DNA of 64,000 nucleotides from Polytrichum commune (Eukaryota; Streptophyta; Polytrichopsida; Polytrichales; Polytrichaceae). Each line of letters opens with the position of its first letter. The first letter of the stretch is position 1. Where the stretch lies: positions 4,340,001-4,404,000 of the forward strand of contig OX485809.1 in the NCBI GenBank assembly GCA_950295325.1, read 5' to 3'. The translations under genes and the position numbers were made by a program. Of this stretch, positions 1 to 12,269 are shown in pieces. Below the pieces are notes generated by a model, which searched no databases, had not been told where the DNA came from, and saw only the letters and a list, made by a program, of their open reading frames with translations.

Positions 1-25
1 TATTTTCCCTGCTTTCTCCCTCAAC

Positions 26-790
26 ATGTTTGAATACTCAAATTGTACAACCACAGAGGTAAAGCTCCACACTAAACAAGACCTACCTACTGGCTACAAC
101 AGAAAAAACTCACATCTATCTGAACTTTGGAATGTTCAGAGGCCATACATGAGATATTTATGTATCCCAAACGCAAGTAATGGATGCAAGGGATCTATTA
201 TTTGGTTTGACCATGCAATCTGGATGATGGTGAATAAACTTGACATGTTTTTCTCCAACCAACCCACAAAGACAACAAGACTAGCAACTTTCATGCTATG
301 GTTGAGTGGTGTTGTACGGATAGCAGTCAAGGCAACAGTAGTCTTTCAAATGGGAAGAAAACAGATGATTCGTGCAACTGTTCAATTCACGGAGAATCCA
401 CACCAAAAACTCCTTGCAGATCTCAATGAGGCTCCGATTGCAGGTAAGATTGAGAGGTTGATGAAGGGACCCAAATTCTCTTTGAGTCATCCTGCCTCAC
501 CGAGCCAGGCTTCTTCACCCTACAAAAAACAACGCTTGAACTTGAACGCATCACCGATGTTCGGTGGCAGTTTGAACTCAGGACGAGGTAGAACATCTCC
601 TAGCCGCGGCAGAGAAAGCGAACGCGGCTTCAGAGGTCGTGGGAGCGGTCGCAGTTCCTTCCTACACCGTCCAACATTCACAGGGATCCAACAATCCCAG
701 TTTACTGAGGTGACAAGGCCTAATTTTAACAGTGCAGATAATACCGAGGCTAGCAGCCAATCTCCCTTAAAGCGCAAAGTGCTGTTATGA
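26..790 (+). CDS. Gly/Arg-rich open reading frame of unknown function
   Basis: This frame is open for 254 codons and its first half shows no domain I recognise. The C-terminal third (about residues 150-220) is rich in Ser, Pro, Arg and Gly, with RGR and RGS repeats like the nucleic-acid-binding tails of retroelement gag-type proteins. A purine run (AAAAGGGGAGG) follows the stop at once, and TGTGATA comes next. That is how the end of an LTR-retrotransposon coding region, its polypurine tract and the start of a 3' LTR would look, but no second LTR lies in the window to test this. It could equally be a first ORF of the Penelope-like element downstream, or a cellular fragment cut by the window edge. 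The role is unknown. Confidence 0.3.
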   Translation: MFEYSNCTTTEVKLHTKQDLPTGYNRKNSHLSELWNVQRPYMRYLCIPNASNGCKGSIIWFDHAIWMMVNKLDMFFSNQPTKTTRLATFMLWLSGVVRIAVKATVVFQMGRKQMIRATVQFTENPHQKLLADLNEAPIAGKIERLMKGPKFSLSHPASPSQASSPYKKQRLNLNASPMFGGSLNSGRGRTSPSRGRESERGFRGRGSGRSSFLHRPTFTGIQQSQFTEVTRPNFNSADNTEASSQSPLKRKVLL

Positions 791-860
791 AAAGGGGAGG
801 TGTGATATACTCTTTTTAGAGTCCAGCAGTAATGTTGTCTAAGGATTTTACCAACAACAT

Positions 861-976
861 TTTGAGATGATTAGCTAAGTCTATATAGTATTCGGCTTAG
901 ATATATGCCAGCTAACAACAGTTTGAGATGAACAATTAAGTTTATTTAGCATTTGGCTTAAACATATGCCAACTAC
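861..976. repeat. Two diverged tandem copies of a ~60-bp repeat
   Basis: TTTGAGATGA starts at 861 and TTTGAGATGAAC at 922. Both are followed by related sequence containing a TAGCTAAGT/TAATTAAGT stretch, TTCGGCTTA/TTTGGCTTA and ATATGCCA. The pair sits between the Gly/Arg-rich ORF and the reverse transcriptase remnant. It could be part of an LTR or of the leader of the downstream element. Confidence 0.6.
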
Positions 977-1291
977 CTTATCTAGTTTTGTAATTACATA
1001 GAACAATAGAATTTTGTCTCGTAATATACTTGGAAGGCAATACGTAGCAAGAATCAAGAAGTCAGAATGCTCCGGTATAATACATGTCAAATACTGCAGC
1101 AGAGCATTAGAATGGGTTAGCATAAAGAAATTATTTTCAGAAGTGTTCACACACTTCTCTATTCCACATCTTATTCTAATCTTACTTAAACTGATGTTTG
1201 CTTGGAGCTTATTCCCAAATGTATCTCGGTATTGTTATAAACCTGCTACAGTTTTCAAAAAAATACAATGTCTTAATGCTTATCAATAGGT

Positions 1292-3165
1292 ATTATACGT
1301 GCATATGTAAGAAGACCAAGAGGTTTCATGAATTTGTAGATCCTGAAACTATGGATGACAATGTGACTAATCCAATGGCACATATACGTACAATAGATAC
1401 ACACATTATCCATCATCGTGAACTTAGGGAGGCCATTGCTTTAGGACTTAACCATATTTCTTTACGAAATACTAACATACAAGAAACAATTCAAATGGTG
1501 GTGGATACTTTTGTGCAAGTATATCAGGTACTCGGACTTGGAGGATGCTTAGACATTAGCAGTGCGACCGGGATGATACGTACAAGATGCAAGGAAATCC
1601 TAATGTCAGCCGCCAAGGATAATATGTATGGGTTTAGATACTCTAAACCCTACCTATTCTCTGATAAGTCTGTGGAGTATAAATTGACATGGATACTTAA
1701 ACATGTATTCATTTCCGGCTGAGATAAAATAGCCAATAATGCATGCTTTATATGTATCTCACATATAAGATATCAAACCCTTGTTAGACTAAATGGACCT
1801 GATTTTGAACCATGTTGCAATGATGGTACTTCAGAATCTATTGAAAACATTTCTAACAAGATAATATCGGACTTATCAATACTCATACTTGAATTACCTC
1901 TATGTGAGGATGAATTACCATATATAATGGCAATTTATAAGTTCCACAAGAGAAAATATAGGTGGATATCTAACGTGTTTGGAACCATTTATGTTAACAT
2001 AATCACTATTTTAATTGTTTCTACTATGGTAATTCTAGAAGAGGTTAAGGAATGAGCCTACATAAGAGTTGAAGGCTACAAACGATTCCTTAAGACAAAT
2101 ACATTTTTGTATTGGATCATTGATTTCATCAATGATTTTACCCTAAATGAACCACCAATGATTCACAACATCTACGTGGCAGACATTACTAGATGTTTTG
2201 AGTCAATACCTGTAGTTGGGCGGGATACATTATTTGAGGCAATAAAATTTATTACCTCACTAGGAGTTTCTAACATGAAACATAAATTCCTTAACAATGA
2301 GCAATTCCTATGGATCAAAACAAATGATAAAGGAATTACTCTTAAAGCAGTATGGGCATTCTCTATACCAAAACATGGTAATTGGATACACTTACCAATT
2401 ACCAAATTCTTAATGCTTCACAAATGGCTTACAACTAACTGCTTTGTACGTCTTGGGGATAGAATTTGGAAACAAATTATAGGTATCCCTATGGGGTTCT
2501 CTTGTTCTCTTCTATGGTGTAACCTTTATATTTTATCCTATAAGATAAAATTTATTCAAAAACTTGCAAGACTCGGAAACATAGATTTGATGACTAAATT
2601 TCAATTTGTTTTTCGTTACATTGATGATCTTTGTTGGTTAAATGTTGGGGATGCTGGGTTATTCCTAGATCCCAAACAACCAAGAACCCCGGATAATCCT
2701 TTTTGGATTTATCCTTTGGACATCATTGAGATCAAAACCGAGGTCTCTCAATTCTCCTAGGTATCACCAACAGAGAATAATAGCACATTTTATGAATGTA
2801 CTAATACATGTGGATGAGGAAACTTCTGGAAAATATACTATACGGAAATTCGACAAAACAAAAGAATTACCATTTAAGTACACGCAGTTTATAAAGTTTA
2901 AGTCAAACAGACCAGTTTTAAAAGCAAGCTTATAACGTGGTAATTTCTCAAATTGTTCCTATTCTGTATTTATCCAACAATGCATCTGTGGCAGCCCAAA
3001 AGGTAGTGGCTTTATTTACAGCATTATCAAGTAATGGATTCCGAATCCAGAAGTTGCGACAGACAATGGTTATATTATTAGTAAATAATCATTTCCCAGC
3101 ACTCAAGTTCTGCAAGGATGAGCTTATTCTCCTACTCAAAGGTACGTGTGTGACTAATACTTCAA
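1292..3165 (+). pseudogene. Penelope-like (PLE) reverse transcriptase, decayed
   Basis: A reverse transcriptase reads through this stretch with in-frame TGA codons at 1720 and 2053 and frameshifts near 2760 and 2935. Motifs in order: an N-terminal stretch containing LNHISLRNTNIQETI (about 1455-1500), then PYIMAIYKFHKRKYRWIS (about 1918), ADITRCFESIP (about 2179, the first catalytic Asp), GIPMGFSCS (about 2482), the catalytic YIDD box (2617-2628), IIEIKTEV (about 2725) and a C-terminal QKLRQTM-type end near 3050. YIDD together with the IPMG motif and the long N-terminal extension fit Penelope-like elements, most likely the endonuclease-deficient Athena/Coprina group. No GIY-YIG domain is visible downstream, which agrees with that group but could also be decay. 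No telomeric array adjoins it. The group assignment is from memory of motif patterns, not an alignment. Confidence 0.75.
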
Positions 3166-3804
3166 AATACTGGGAGAATCTATTAATCATACGCTTTACA
3201 TGATTTACATGAGAGAACGAGGGTGAGAGAATTACGTACGTAGACGACTGGTATGCAAGCCCATAGTGGATGCATTACCAACATCCACTCTCACAATCAA
3301 ATTGCTTACCAGGAGATATATATGGTGGTGGCTCTCTCTCTCTTCCGCTTTGCTCTTGATTTTGCCTTTAAATTAAAAAGTAACATTATTGACAATCTAA
3401 TATAAGCATTCCAATAGGGCTAGGACACCTAAAGGGAATCCACACCACAGTTAAAAGGCTAAACTAAACTTAACCATGGATTAAAATACTATGCTAAAGA
3501 ATAGTTACCATACTCCGCGTTTTTAGGGTTTATGTGACCTAAAACAACCTCTTTGCTTGACCACACCAAAACTTAAGCTTCTCATTCTTCCATGTGAAAA
3601 CTCTTTTACATGCGTGAAGGAAAACGCTTAACTTTGAGTGTGAGAACAAGGTTGGAGGGGAGGTGAAAAAACTGACATTTGGTGTACTAAAGATTGTTAC
3701 TATCAAGTTACACAACATGGCAAAAGAGCAGGTAAGTATACTCATTGATTTGTAATGAGTATTGATGTTGTAAACTATCAATGGACTTGACATGTGAGGT
3801 TAAT
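3166..3804. other. Non-coding stretch without recognised features
   Basis: AT-rich sequence with no sustained coding frame that I trust and no RNA gene. It separates the Penelope-like remnant from the tandemly duplicated block. Confidence 0.5.
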
Positions 3805-4545
3805 GTGTGACATGGATAGCAACTGAGCTTAGCTGAAGACACGTGACACACGCATTTCTAACACACATTTGTATGTTTGGGTTGGCACGGGTGCAGGTGA
3901 GGCTAGCTCTTCACATTTTCTACACCAACAATAGTACATTGTTCAAGTTTGAATACTCTTTCACCTTATTATGTGATAAGTATGAAAGCTTATTTATTGC
4001 TTTGAAATAGTATTTTGATTAGCACACGAACACTACAAAGTAGTTGAGATAGTATGGATACATATATGTAAGCTTACATCTTACATACTCAACCTATTAC
4101 TTGAAGGCAACATTGGTAACATTAGTAACATTAGTTACATTGACTACCAAGCACAATGCATTGCATAGTTAGATTCTATTCCAGACTATGCTACTGTATA
4201 CAAAATCATGTGATGAGCATATCATTACATTTTGACCACTTATACCTCACAGCTAGGGTTTCAAAATGATTTGAATTGATTTGATTTGAAGGAAGCACGA
4301 TGGTGAGGATACATGTTCCTCGTTCCTCCTTAAGAATGCAAGTTATTGCAAGTTATTCCATGTTATACAAAACTTAGCAACACAAGCATAGTCACATTGA
4401 TAAGTACTATGACTTGATAAGAAAACATATTTGTGTTGAATGAAAATCCCACCCACCCACCCTTGCTTTATTTTGATGAAGAATAGAAAGGAAAGGGCCT
4501 CTGAAAAGAGGAAGATCAAGCTTTGAAAAAAGCTCTGAAAATTAC

Positions 4546-4547
<2 letters not shown>

Positions 4548-4626
<79 letters not shown>
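4548..4626. repeat. (CT)n microsatellite
   Basis: About 39 uninterrupted CT dinucleotides, closing copy 1 of the tandem duplication. Confidence 0.98.
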
Positions 4627-4629
<3 letters not shown>

Positions 4630-5749
4630 TTCTTGTTATTGTTCAATACCATGATTTTAAGTTTTATAAATATGAACCTTCAAAATATTCACTTAGCAAA
4701 AGCCATCTTTACAAAAAGACGACTATAAGCACATGATATTCTTAATATACATGTATGGAAAGTGATCATGCTTACCATATTAAAAAGGTAATAAGGTTAT
4801 GGAGGAATAGGGTAATGTAACCACAGTTACTGATGTAACTCACATCTTTAACTCATGGTTAAAATAGGGTTTAGAAGAACTTACCACATGTAAAAACTCC
4901 AATATAAACCCTTAACCCTAAAATGAGCCTCTCTTCTACCATTCATACAAACGCAAGGTGAGGTAACTCTCGGAGTACTCACCAAAGGGGTAGATACATG
5001 AGGAAGGTGAAGGAAACTTGGGCTAATCACCAAGAGGAGTATTCTACTTGGGGTGACTCAATCATGGCCAACGAACAGGTTTGAACACCCATTTGTCATT
5101 TTGCTATGAGTGTTACATTTTGAAAAACTACTATGCATTTGATGAAACACAAAAGGTGTGTGACATGGATAACAACTGGGTCATGTTGTTATTTACCTCG
5201 TGTACGTAACTAATCCTCAAATGTTTGTTGGTTGGTTGCATGGGCACAGGTGAGGCAGGCCCTTCACACTTACAATACGATGGTGTATTGGGATTATGGC
5301 ATTTTATGCATATCTTGTGGTTGATGTTACTAGGAATGTTTCCTTTGTAAGCACTCCATATATAGAGCAGATGAGGTATACATACCCTAGGGTAAAAGCA
5401 TGAGGATAGTAGGTTAAACTTGCAAGGTATGGGGTAGTCAAGAACAATGGTTTGGTATAGGATATAATTAGATGATAGAAACCCTAAGTATGGCATATAC
5501 TCTTGCAAAGCAAAATAAGTTGTGGTACAACAAGTCTATACTATACAACATATTGTGTTAGACTTGAGGACAAACAACTTCATCATGCAAAAATGATATT
5601 GTGTAAATCAGTAAGGAAATGCATTAGTGGTAGAAAGAGTTATGTCAAAGTTCCCACCCACCCACCCTTGTATGGCAATAAGGAAGATTTTGAAGGATTT
5701 GGCCTCTAAAAAGAGGAAGTTCAAGCTTTGCAAAAAGTTTTGAAAAGTC

Positions 5750-5750
<1 letters not shown>

Positions 5751-5782
<32 letters not shown>
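5751..5782. repeat. (CT)n microsatellite
   Basis: A shorter CT run at the equivalent position in copy 2. The length difference shows independent expansion after duplication. Confidence 0.97.
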
Positions 5783-5785
<3 letters not shown>

Positions 5786-5789
5786 CGTG

Positions 5790-8110
5790 AGTGCTAAATT
5801 TTAATGAGCCTTTCTTGGTATTGCGCTTCACTCGTAACTTTGCATTATAACTATTCTCACCTCATGTGAGTTCCACTTACACAATTGCATTTCATTATTC
5901 ACGCAATTACTCTCTATTATTACAATCCCCTGATCACATGTATAACTTCTCCTTACACAATTGCCTCTCAACTCTTATAATTGTCTCACTTCTTGGAAGT
6001 TCTATATAATTCAATCATACTCAATTTCCGATACATATATCTATCTCACTTCTTGCGAGTTTTTATGCATGATACTCATCAATTCTTTCAAACATAATCA
6101 ATTGATGAAGTCTAAGCTATCAATTACTTGTCTCTACTTTGAATAACTAAGACGAAGGATTGATTTTGAAGCTCATATATTCCAAAATGGTAAAGATACA
6201 AAGGACCTAGCTCTTGTGTAGCCTATCGACGTGAATAAGGTAAGGTCTTTGTGCTCTAATCCTAGCTCTATATATATGGGGAGGATGTGCCTAAAATGTG
6301 CCCTCCTCCTAAGTTGCTATATCTCCAATTCTTCTAAGAAGATGAAGATGGCTCTTTTGAATATCCTTGAAAAGAGTACATGTAATCTCCATCTTCTTTT
6401 ACATTCTAAATCGTAGTAGATTGTAGTCTAGAATCTACATATGCATTATCTAGGTTTGGGATGATTTTTAAGGCTAACGAAGAAGTCATTTCTTGGCCCT
6501 TATTTTCTTCCACCTCCGTTTGCCTCACCTATGTGGCCTAAGCGGAACTTGTCACCATGAAGTCCACTAATCCTAAGTGGCTTGTTATGTGGCTTGCTAA
6601 TCTCTTTAATACTTCCACTAATTTTTACTTGCCTCCTCTATAACCTACTAGTCTAAATTGGCTTACTAATTGGTAATTTAACTTCATGTAGTGGTCCGAT
6701 ACCCACCACAACCGATTGATATCCGAGCTTCATTTTCCATTTTTGATGGTTCTCCCTTCTCTGTCATTTAAGATTTGTTGTGAACATTTAACCCTTCCCA
6801 ATGAGTAGATCATGTCCTTGGGATCTTTTCTCTGTCTTCATGTGTTACGAATTTAGTGTTGGCCTTAATCGGCATTATTTGCTTGTTTTGAAGTTATCAG
6901 GATCAGCTGCAAGCCTCCTTGAGAATTTCTTGGAGATTTTGTTCCAATCATTGGAGGTGTAATTGCCACTTGGCGAACCCAACTCCACATTCTTTAGCAC
7001 GATTGCATGCCTTCTTACATTCAACCAAACGTTCCGTTTGCATCTCCGTCCAATTCAAAGTTTTACTTCGTGACTGTAATTAACCTTTTGTCTTTTAATG
7101 TTTATAATTTTTTTATAATTTTTTTTGAAAATCTGGTTGAGATCCTAGTGTTTGTAAGTCCAACTCGTAACTTGTTGACATCCTTCGGTTGTCCTTTATT
7201 AAATTGGCGTATATTCTATAATTTCTTCTAAAACGGTCAAATTGTTTTCTGCAGTCTTGTATTTCAACTGGTTATCTCTTAACTCAACATGTTCATCTGT
7301 AACTTGCTGCCGGTTCTCTCACTCAACCGGCTCTCAAATCAACCGGTACATATGTACTAGTTGCCGGTTATATTTGATCATTGGCGACGACCTCGTTTGT
7401 TTCGCCCTGCTTCGCTGGATGCTTTGGCCTGCAGTGTGCCGCGAGGCACTCGTTGGCCTTTTTGTCGTTACCTTGCTTTGCGCTCTCTCTCTTTGTCTTA
7501 GCTTGCTCGCACTAGAGCCGACTGCTAATATGAGTAACTCGTGGGATGCCATGTGAACGGCTCTTAACCAGAGAGAACCACAAACAACTGGTGAGGAAAT
7601 ACAAAGAAAAATAATGAACATAACGCCGAGTTGTGTTCTAGCGACCACGTCTTCTAGTGACCTTGTCCACTTCGCAGCTGCTCTTTCTCATTCGGTCTTC
7701 TCTGTGTGTTATTCGTTAGCCATCACCATACTTTCTTCCGTTGGCCGTTGCCGCGCCTACTTTCTTTTTGCTGGCCATTGCCACATCTTCTTTTGTTGGT
7801 CATTGCCTTTCTTTTTTTTGCTTGGTCGCTTTGTCTTCGCCCACTTTGCACTCTTTTCGTTGGCCATCGCCGCTTCGCACTCACCATGTCATTCCGCTTC
7901 CTGCTTCGCTTGGCACGACACTCGCTTCCTACTACGATGGGCTCCTTTGTTGCTCTTGTGGTCATCTTGCTCGCTAGCTTTGCTTTGCTTTGCTTTGTGC
8001 TTTGGCTCCGTTTCTCTGCTCCACTTGTCATTTCGTTGGCGCCATTGTTGTGCCTCTCTTCTTTTGTTGATATTGCTCTATCTTGCCGCGTTGTGATCCA
8101 TGTTGCTTTG
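5790..8110. other. Non-coding, partly pyrimidine-rich stretch
   Basis: No gene is recognised. From about 7650 to 8100 the plus strand is T/C-rich and built from degenerate repeats around TTGGCCATTGCCGC. Overlapping frames stay open on both strands and give low-complexity hydrophobic or Lys/Arg-rich peptides. I read these as composition artefacts. ACCGG-containing repeats lie near 7310-7365. Confidence 0.5.
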
Positions 8111-8499
8111 TGACTTCTTCAGCTCTTGAAGTTGGTGTCGTCGCCAACCATCGCCATTTATTTATTTATTTTTGTCATATTCTTTGTTGGTTATCTAATT
8201 CGTCTGGTCATTCTTTGCATTAATGCTAGTCTAGCCATGAGCCTTCACTCCATGCTGCATTGTATTTGGTCTTAGTAGTGCTTCTAGTTCGATATTGCTG
8301 GTATTGGATGTTGGTCCTCTAGCTCCTTATGTAGCTTCTCTCTTTCTTGCAGGAATCGCTTAATCTCTATGTGCGGTATTTGGATCGTTTCTTGGGCATG
8401 TCGGTCATCACAATCCCCTCTTTTGCTCGTCTATATTCTCTATTCATGTGTCATAGGCTACCTCACTGACGTCGCAACAGATCGTTCATATTTCCTCTG

Positions 8500-8670
8500 A
8501 TAAGCCTTGGTTAACTACCAACTTAACCCCAGATTAATTGCTAACCTAACATTAGTTAATTGTTAACCTAACCATGTATACTGCTAATCTAACCATGCTT
8601 TATTGCTAAGCTAACCTTGTTTTACTGCTAATCTAACTATGGTTACTGCCATCCTAACCTTGTGATGCTC
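8500..8670. repeat. Degenerate tandem repeat of ~30 bp (TGCTAATCTAACCATG-like)
   Basis: Five or so units with core sequences such as TTGCTAACCTAAC, CTGCTAATCTAACCATG and TTGCTAAGCTAACCTTG follow one another. The array is non-coding. Confidence 0.75.
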
Positions 8671-8819
8671 ATGTCCAATTTATTCTTGTGTTGAGTTAAA
8701 ATAATTTCTGATTTTCATTAGCAACTCTATTCTTCTTCAGTTATCACAACTTCACACCTCAACATAGATCATGCTCTCACAATCTTGTGTTTAAAGTTTG
8801 GTTGATGCAAGGGTTGTAA

Positions 8820-9315
8820 TTTGGAGGCGTCAGAATAATGTGTTTCTCATATGTAAAGAAATCTCGTCTTTCTATGGTGCTATCAAAGAGTTCTAACATG
8901 GTTGTCGCATACTCCTTGACCCTGGCTATATTGAACTAAGGTGGAAACGATGTTAGGTAATGTTATATCAACCAAAAATGGCTCTCGACCAAATCCTTGA
9001 GTACAATGGTGTATTCAGGGCTGAATTTCATCATCGTTGTATCAAATTTTTTCTTGTTGTGTTCCACTATTTCCTTAATTTTTTGAATTTTATTTCCAAG
9101 TATGGATTCATGTGAGGTAATGGTATCTTAAGATCATGGTTTGAATAAAACAATTTGTGATGATCTGTCATCCACCTTACTGCGCTTATACAAAATTTGG
9201 TAATAAAAAATAAAGGATTAACGGTAAGTATCTCTGCTACTCCTAAGGATAGCTTGAGATCTCTAAGGGCCCACATGAACATTAGTGTGTCTCGCGCAAT
9301 CGGCGACGCTTTCAT
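8820..9315 (-). pseudogene. Unidentified coding-like remnant
   Basis: The minus strand has an open frame from 9315 to 9067. A second frame then continues it to about 8820 with only a few stops, giving peptide stretches such as EIVEHNKKKFDTTMMKFSP. Two abutting open frames suggest a decayed coding sequence with a frameshift near 9100. I do not recognise the family, and a transposase or retroelement gag is possible. Confidence 0.25.
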
Positions 9316-9659
9316 CTATAACTCAGTTTTTTTGTTTTGGGTCAATCTGCTCTATGAGTAGATCCGGCCCCACTCTTAACTATCATACAATATTCGGATG
9401 TCGTAAAGAAGGCCTACGATATTTAACATGATTTTGTTCCTACGTGTAATATCCAACACCCTTACATATGAGAACTTCACGCCACTCAAAGGCTTCTTCT
9501 TCTTTAATGGATTGTTTGTTTTTCTGTTTGTTTGGCCACCCTCTTCGTTGCAGGCTCCTCGTGGTTCTCTTCGTCATCCAATTGAGGAGATCATGTTGAC
9601 ATGTTTTTGTTTTGACAACTTGTATGTACCCCCGATGAGTGACGGTTACACAACGCATT

Positions 9660-9880
9660 TATTCAACATTTTATGACAAATCCATGATATGTACATTTGA
9701 CATTTTATGACACGACTGTGTAATATACATTCGACATTTTTATGATACATCCCTCTGACATTCGTCATTTTATGACAAGTCCCTGTTACATTCGTCATTT
9801 TATAACAGGTCCCTATTACGTTCATCATTTTATGACAAATGCATGTTATGTACATTCAACATTTAATGACATGACTTTAT
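9660..9880. repeat. Tandem repeat of ~31 bp (ACATTCGTCATTTTATGACA-like)
   Basis: Seven or so units containing CATTTTATGACA or CATTTTATAACA recur at regular spacing. Variants such as TCCATGATATGTACATT and TCCCTGTTACATTCGTC alternate between them. The apparent Cys/His-Lys repeat peptide on the minus strand is a consequence of the array. Confidence 0.85.
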
Positions 9881-10566
9881 TATAGATTATTTTCGTATGG
9901 TAAATAAGAGAATAAAAATGAGACATGAACGGTTGGAGGGCAAACATCCTTCTCTCTCACTGATGCACGCCGAGTAGTACGATACATCTAGTTTGCTAAG
10001 AGCTTCTCGGCCTTGTCCATCCTCTTCTTGGCCACTTGTTTGTCATTTCTCATGTAAACGTGATTGCCTACATCTATTGGAACTGGCGGTTTCATTGGAA
10101 CATTTTTCCTAGTGTGAACAAATTCCCCGAACTTCCCGCTGGCCCTCTTATCCTCATAGTTCACAACATCGGGAAATTATTATTGCATGTTTCAATTGGA
10201 TTGACAAAACACATACAACTATGATGTTTTGAACATGAAGACGGTGCACATACCTGAAGTGATGCATTCGCTACATGAGTGTTGGTGCATTGATCACATT
10301 GGTGTTCGGAGTAGTGACTTTTGTTGCCCACACCGGGTCGTGGATGGCGACAACTTCTTCTACGTGCACCAATTCCTACGCACACGTGTCCTCCAACCCT
10401 GTGATAGCCCACTTCAGAAGAAGCTGGTGGTGTTCCTCCCCTGTTTCGCTTCCGGACCTCGTGAAGAAGTTGCTTCACCATAGCCTTCACGTCCTCCAAC
10501 TCCCCCCTTCACACTGTCTTCGAAGTTGTAAAACTCGCTCAGTACCTCTGCGAGGCCTTTATCTCT

Positions 10567-10698
10567 CCCCCCCCCCCCCCCCCCCCCTTGTATTTGAGAC
10601 TGCCCCTTTTAAAGATGACGAGCGAGTGCGCCCTGATTTCCCCGGTGTTGCAAGGTTGGTTTTAATTTCCAACTGCGGGGGGGGGGGGGGGGGGGGGG
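10567..10698. repeat. C21 tract facing a G22 tract
   Basis: A run of 21 C (10567-10587) is followed 89 bp later by a run of 22 G (10677-10698). The two can pair as a hairpin stem, and each strand can form G-quadruplex or i-motif structure. No gene is recognised from 9900 to 11100. Confidence 0.95.
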
Positions 10699-11170
10699 AT
10701 CCAAATATGTAGCCTGTAAAAGAAGCAAATTTCCACTGACATCCAACAGTCCATCCATGACATGACTACACTCAGTCATATTTTGTATAGACAAGACAAA
10801 ACAATATAGAAATATTTGTTGCAAAATTGGATGCTAAAATTAAAATCATGTATCAAAAATCCTAACCATGGCACACATGTGTAAGTGGAATGTGACCAAG
10901 TTTTCTAAGTCCGTTGTTTGTATATGTGTTTTGCATGGGAGTTTAGCCATGTGTCATGTCTACGGAGGAGAGGGCAACCTGTCCACATAATTTGTGTATT
11001 AGCGTTTGTGACAAAATAGTGATTTCCACAGTTTTGTCCCCTGTCAATTGCAGGATGAGTACAACCTGATTGACTTGCTCTCCCATGCACCAAGAAGTGG
11101 TTAAGCAAGCTAGGCACACCCTAAGCCCTTTTCGGATGATGAAGAAGATAGAGAAGTAGAGGTTCTATGT

Positions 11171-11925
11171 ATGATGGCAGAGTGCTTCAACAAGTATGAC
11201 AACGTCTATTTTGACAGATGTGAAACCAAAACTACTATACATGACGGAGTTGAAGATGCATTGCTTGAAGACCCTAACGAGGAGGATTGTTTCCCAATGA
11301 ATGACAATGAAGGTACCGATGAGGAAAATGAGGAAAATAACGACCCTATGAAAACAAGAGGGACTACCATCAACATCACGGACCCCATTGGCATAGACCT
11401 CGAGATCCTCTTACGCGAAGCACAAACTACAGTTTATCCAAGAAGCACTTCCAACCGTCTTACATCCACATTCATGCTACTTGTAGGTTATACCATCTTT
11501 GTTGTACCAAACAACTTTGTGGATGAGTTGTTGAAGTTGTTGAAGGAAACAATTTTACCTAAGGACAACACACTTCCCAAATCGTTTACGAAGCGAAATG
11601 TTAGTTGATGAAGTTGGGGTTGTCCTACAACTCCATACATGTGTGTAGAGATGGATATTGTTTGTTTTGGAAAGAATTGGAGGATGCAATAGAGTGCCCA
11701 AAATGCCATATATCGCGGTACGTAGATAACTCCAAAACAATACTTGTCAAAGTATTGAGACACTTTCCATTGATTCCTTGTTTGCGAAGAATGTACAACT
11801 GCACATGGCTAGCGGAGCTCATGAAGTGGCACGTAGGCGGGAAAAGTAAGGACATTGGAGTCATCTCTTCTTTTTACCAGCCTTCAAGGGATTTTGCACA
11901 GTTTTCAATCTATTGCACCGATTAG
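11171..11925 (+). pseudogene. CACTA (En/Spm) TNP2-type transposase, N-terminal remnant
   Basis: The reading begins with an acidic region (residues 30-65), followed by LEILLREAQTTVYP (about 11400) and LLKLLKETILPKDNTLPKSF. After a one-base frameshift near 11600 it continues LGLSYNSIHVCRDGYCLFW, then ECPKCHISRY and VLRHFPLIPCLRRMY. This order, with a degree-of-conservation peak at the Cys-x-x-Cys of the ECPKC motif, is that of TNP2-like transposases of CACTA elements just before the catalytic Transposase_21 domain. The catalytic part is absent and no CACTA terminal repeats were found nearby. It is therefore a truncated, frameshifted relic. Confidence 0.8.
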
Positions 11926-12212
11926 GTATCCTTGTGCCGCAAATCTTCACAATTTATGTAACATGGAAGCCTAGGCACCCATATTATGTCAGATGTGCAC
12001 AAGCTTGATGTCAGTCACTGGTCATTCCTTGATCAACCATCCTATTGCTCTCCATTTCTCCTGTTTCCAAAGATTCTACTACCTTGGACAGAAAAATTCT
12101 TTGCTTCATTCTTAATTACCAGCCTTTGACGCATTTCTCCACAATTTTCAAGCTTGAATTGCACAGATATATTAGGAATCCAAGTGCCACAAGCTTTTAC
12201 AAATCATGTACA
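11896..12212. repeat. Short internal direct repeat, ~70 bp, offset ~240 bp
   Basis: CAGTTTTCAATCTATTGCAC at 11898 is matched by CAATTTTCAAGCTTGAATTGCAC at about 12140. Both are followed by GATTAGGTATCCTTGTGCC-type and TATTAGGAATCCAAGTGCC-type sequence. The pair bridges the end of the CACTA relic and the nicotinamidase-like fragment. Confidence 0.55.
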
Positions 12213-12269
12213 GATATATTCACAGATGGTATCTCAGTTCTTTTGGCATGTTGCTTTGTTTTTTCTGCA

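Larger units (their letters stand above)
3805..5785. repeat. Diverged tandem duplication, unit about 1.2-1.35 kb
   Basis: Two copies keep the same order of landmarks. TGTGACATGGATAGCAACTG (3806) matches TGTGACATGGATAACAACTG (about 5159). The pair GGGTGCAGGTGAGGC and GGGCACAGGTGAGGC follows. The block CCCACCCACCCACCCTTG occurs near 4448 and 5655. An AAGAGGAAG-TCAAGCTTTG segment leads into a CT microsatellite at 4548 and 5751. Copy spacing falls from about 1350 to about 1200 bp along the unit, so indels separate the copies. No coding function is seen. Confidence 0.7.

Noticed and set aside
801-1252. 3' LTR of a Ty3/gypsy element
   Set aside because: A purine tract and TGTGATA start look suggestive and a ...CTGCTACA end can be picked, but there is no second LTR or integrase in the window to confirm it.
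4866-4925. Telomeric repeats near the Penelope-like remnant
   Set aside because: Only scattered AGGGTTTAG and CCCTAAA words occur, with no tandem array.
7614-8113. Overlapping long open frames on both strands in a T/C-rich stretch
   Set aside because: The peptides are low-complexity and arise from degenerate TTGGCCATTGCCGC-like repeats. No frame is favoured and no domain is visible.
9646-9855. Cys/His-repeat peptide on the minus strand
   Set aside because: The repeating peptide is a by-product of a 31-bp tandem DNA repeat.
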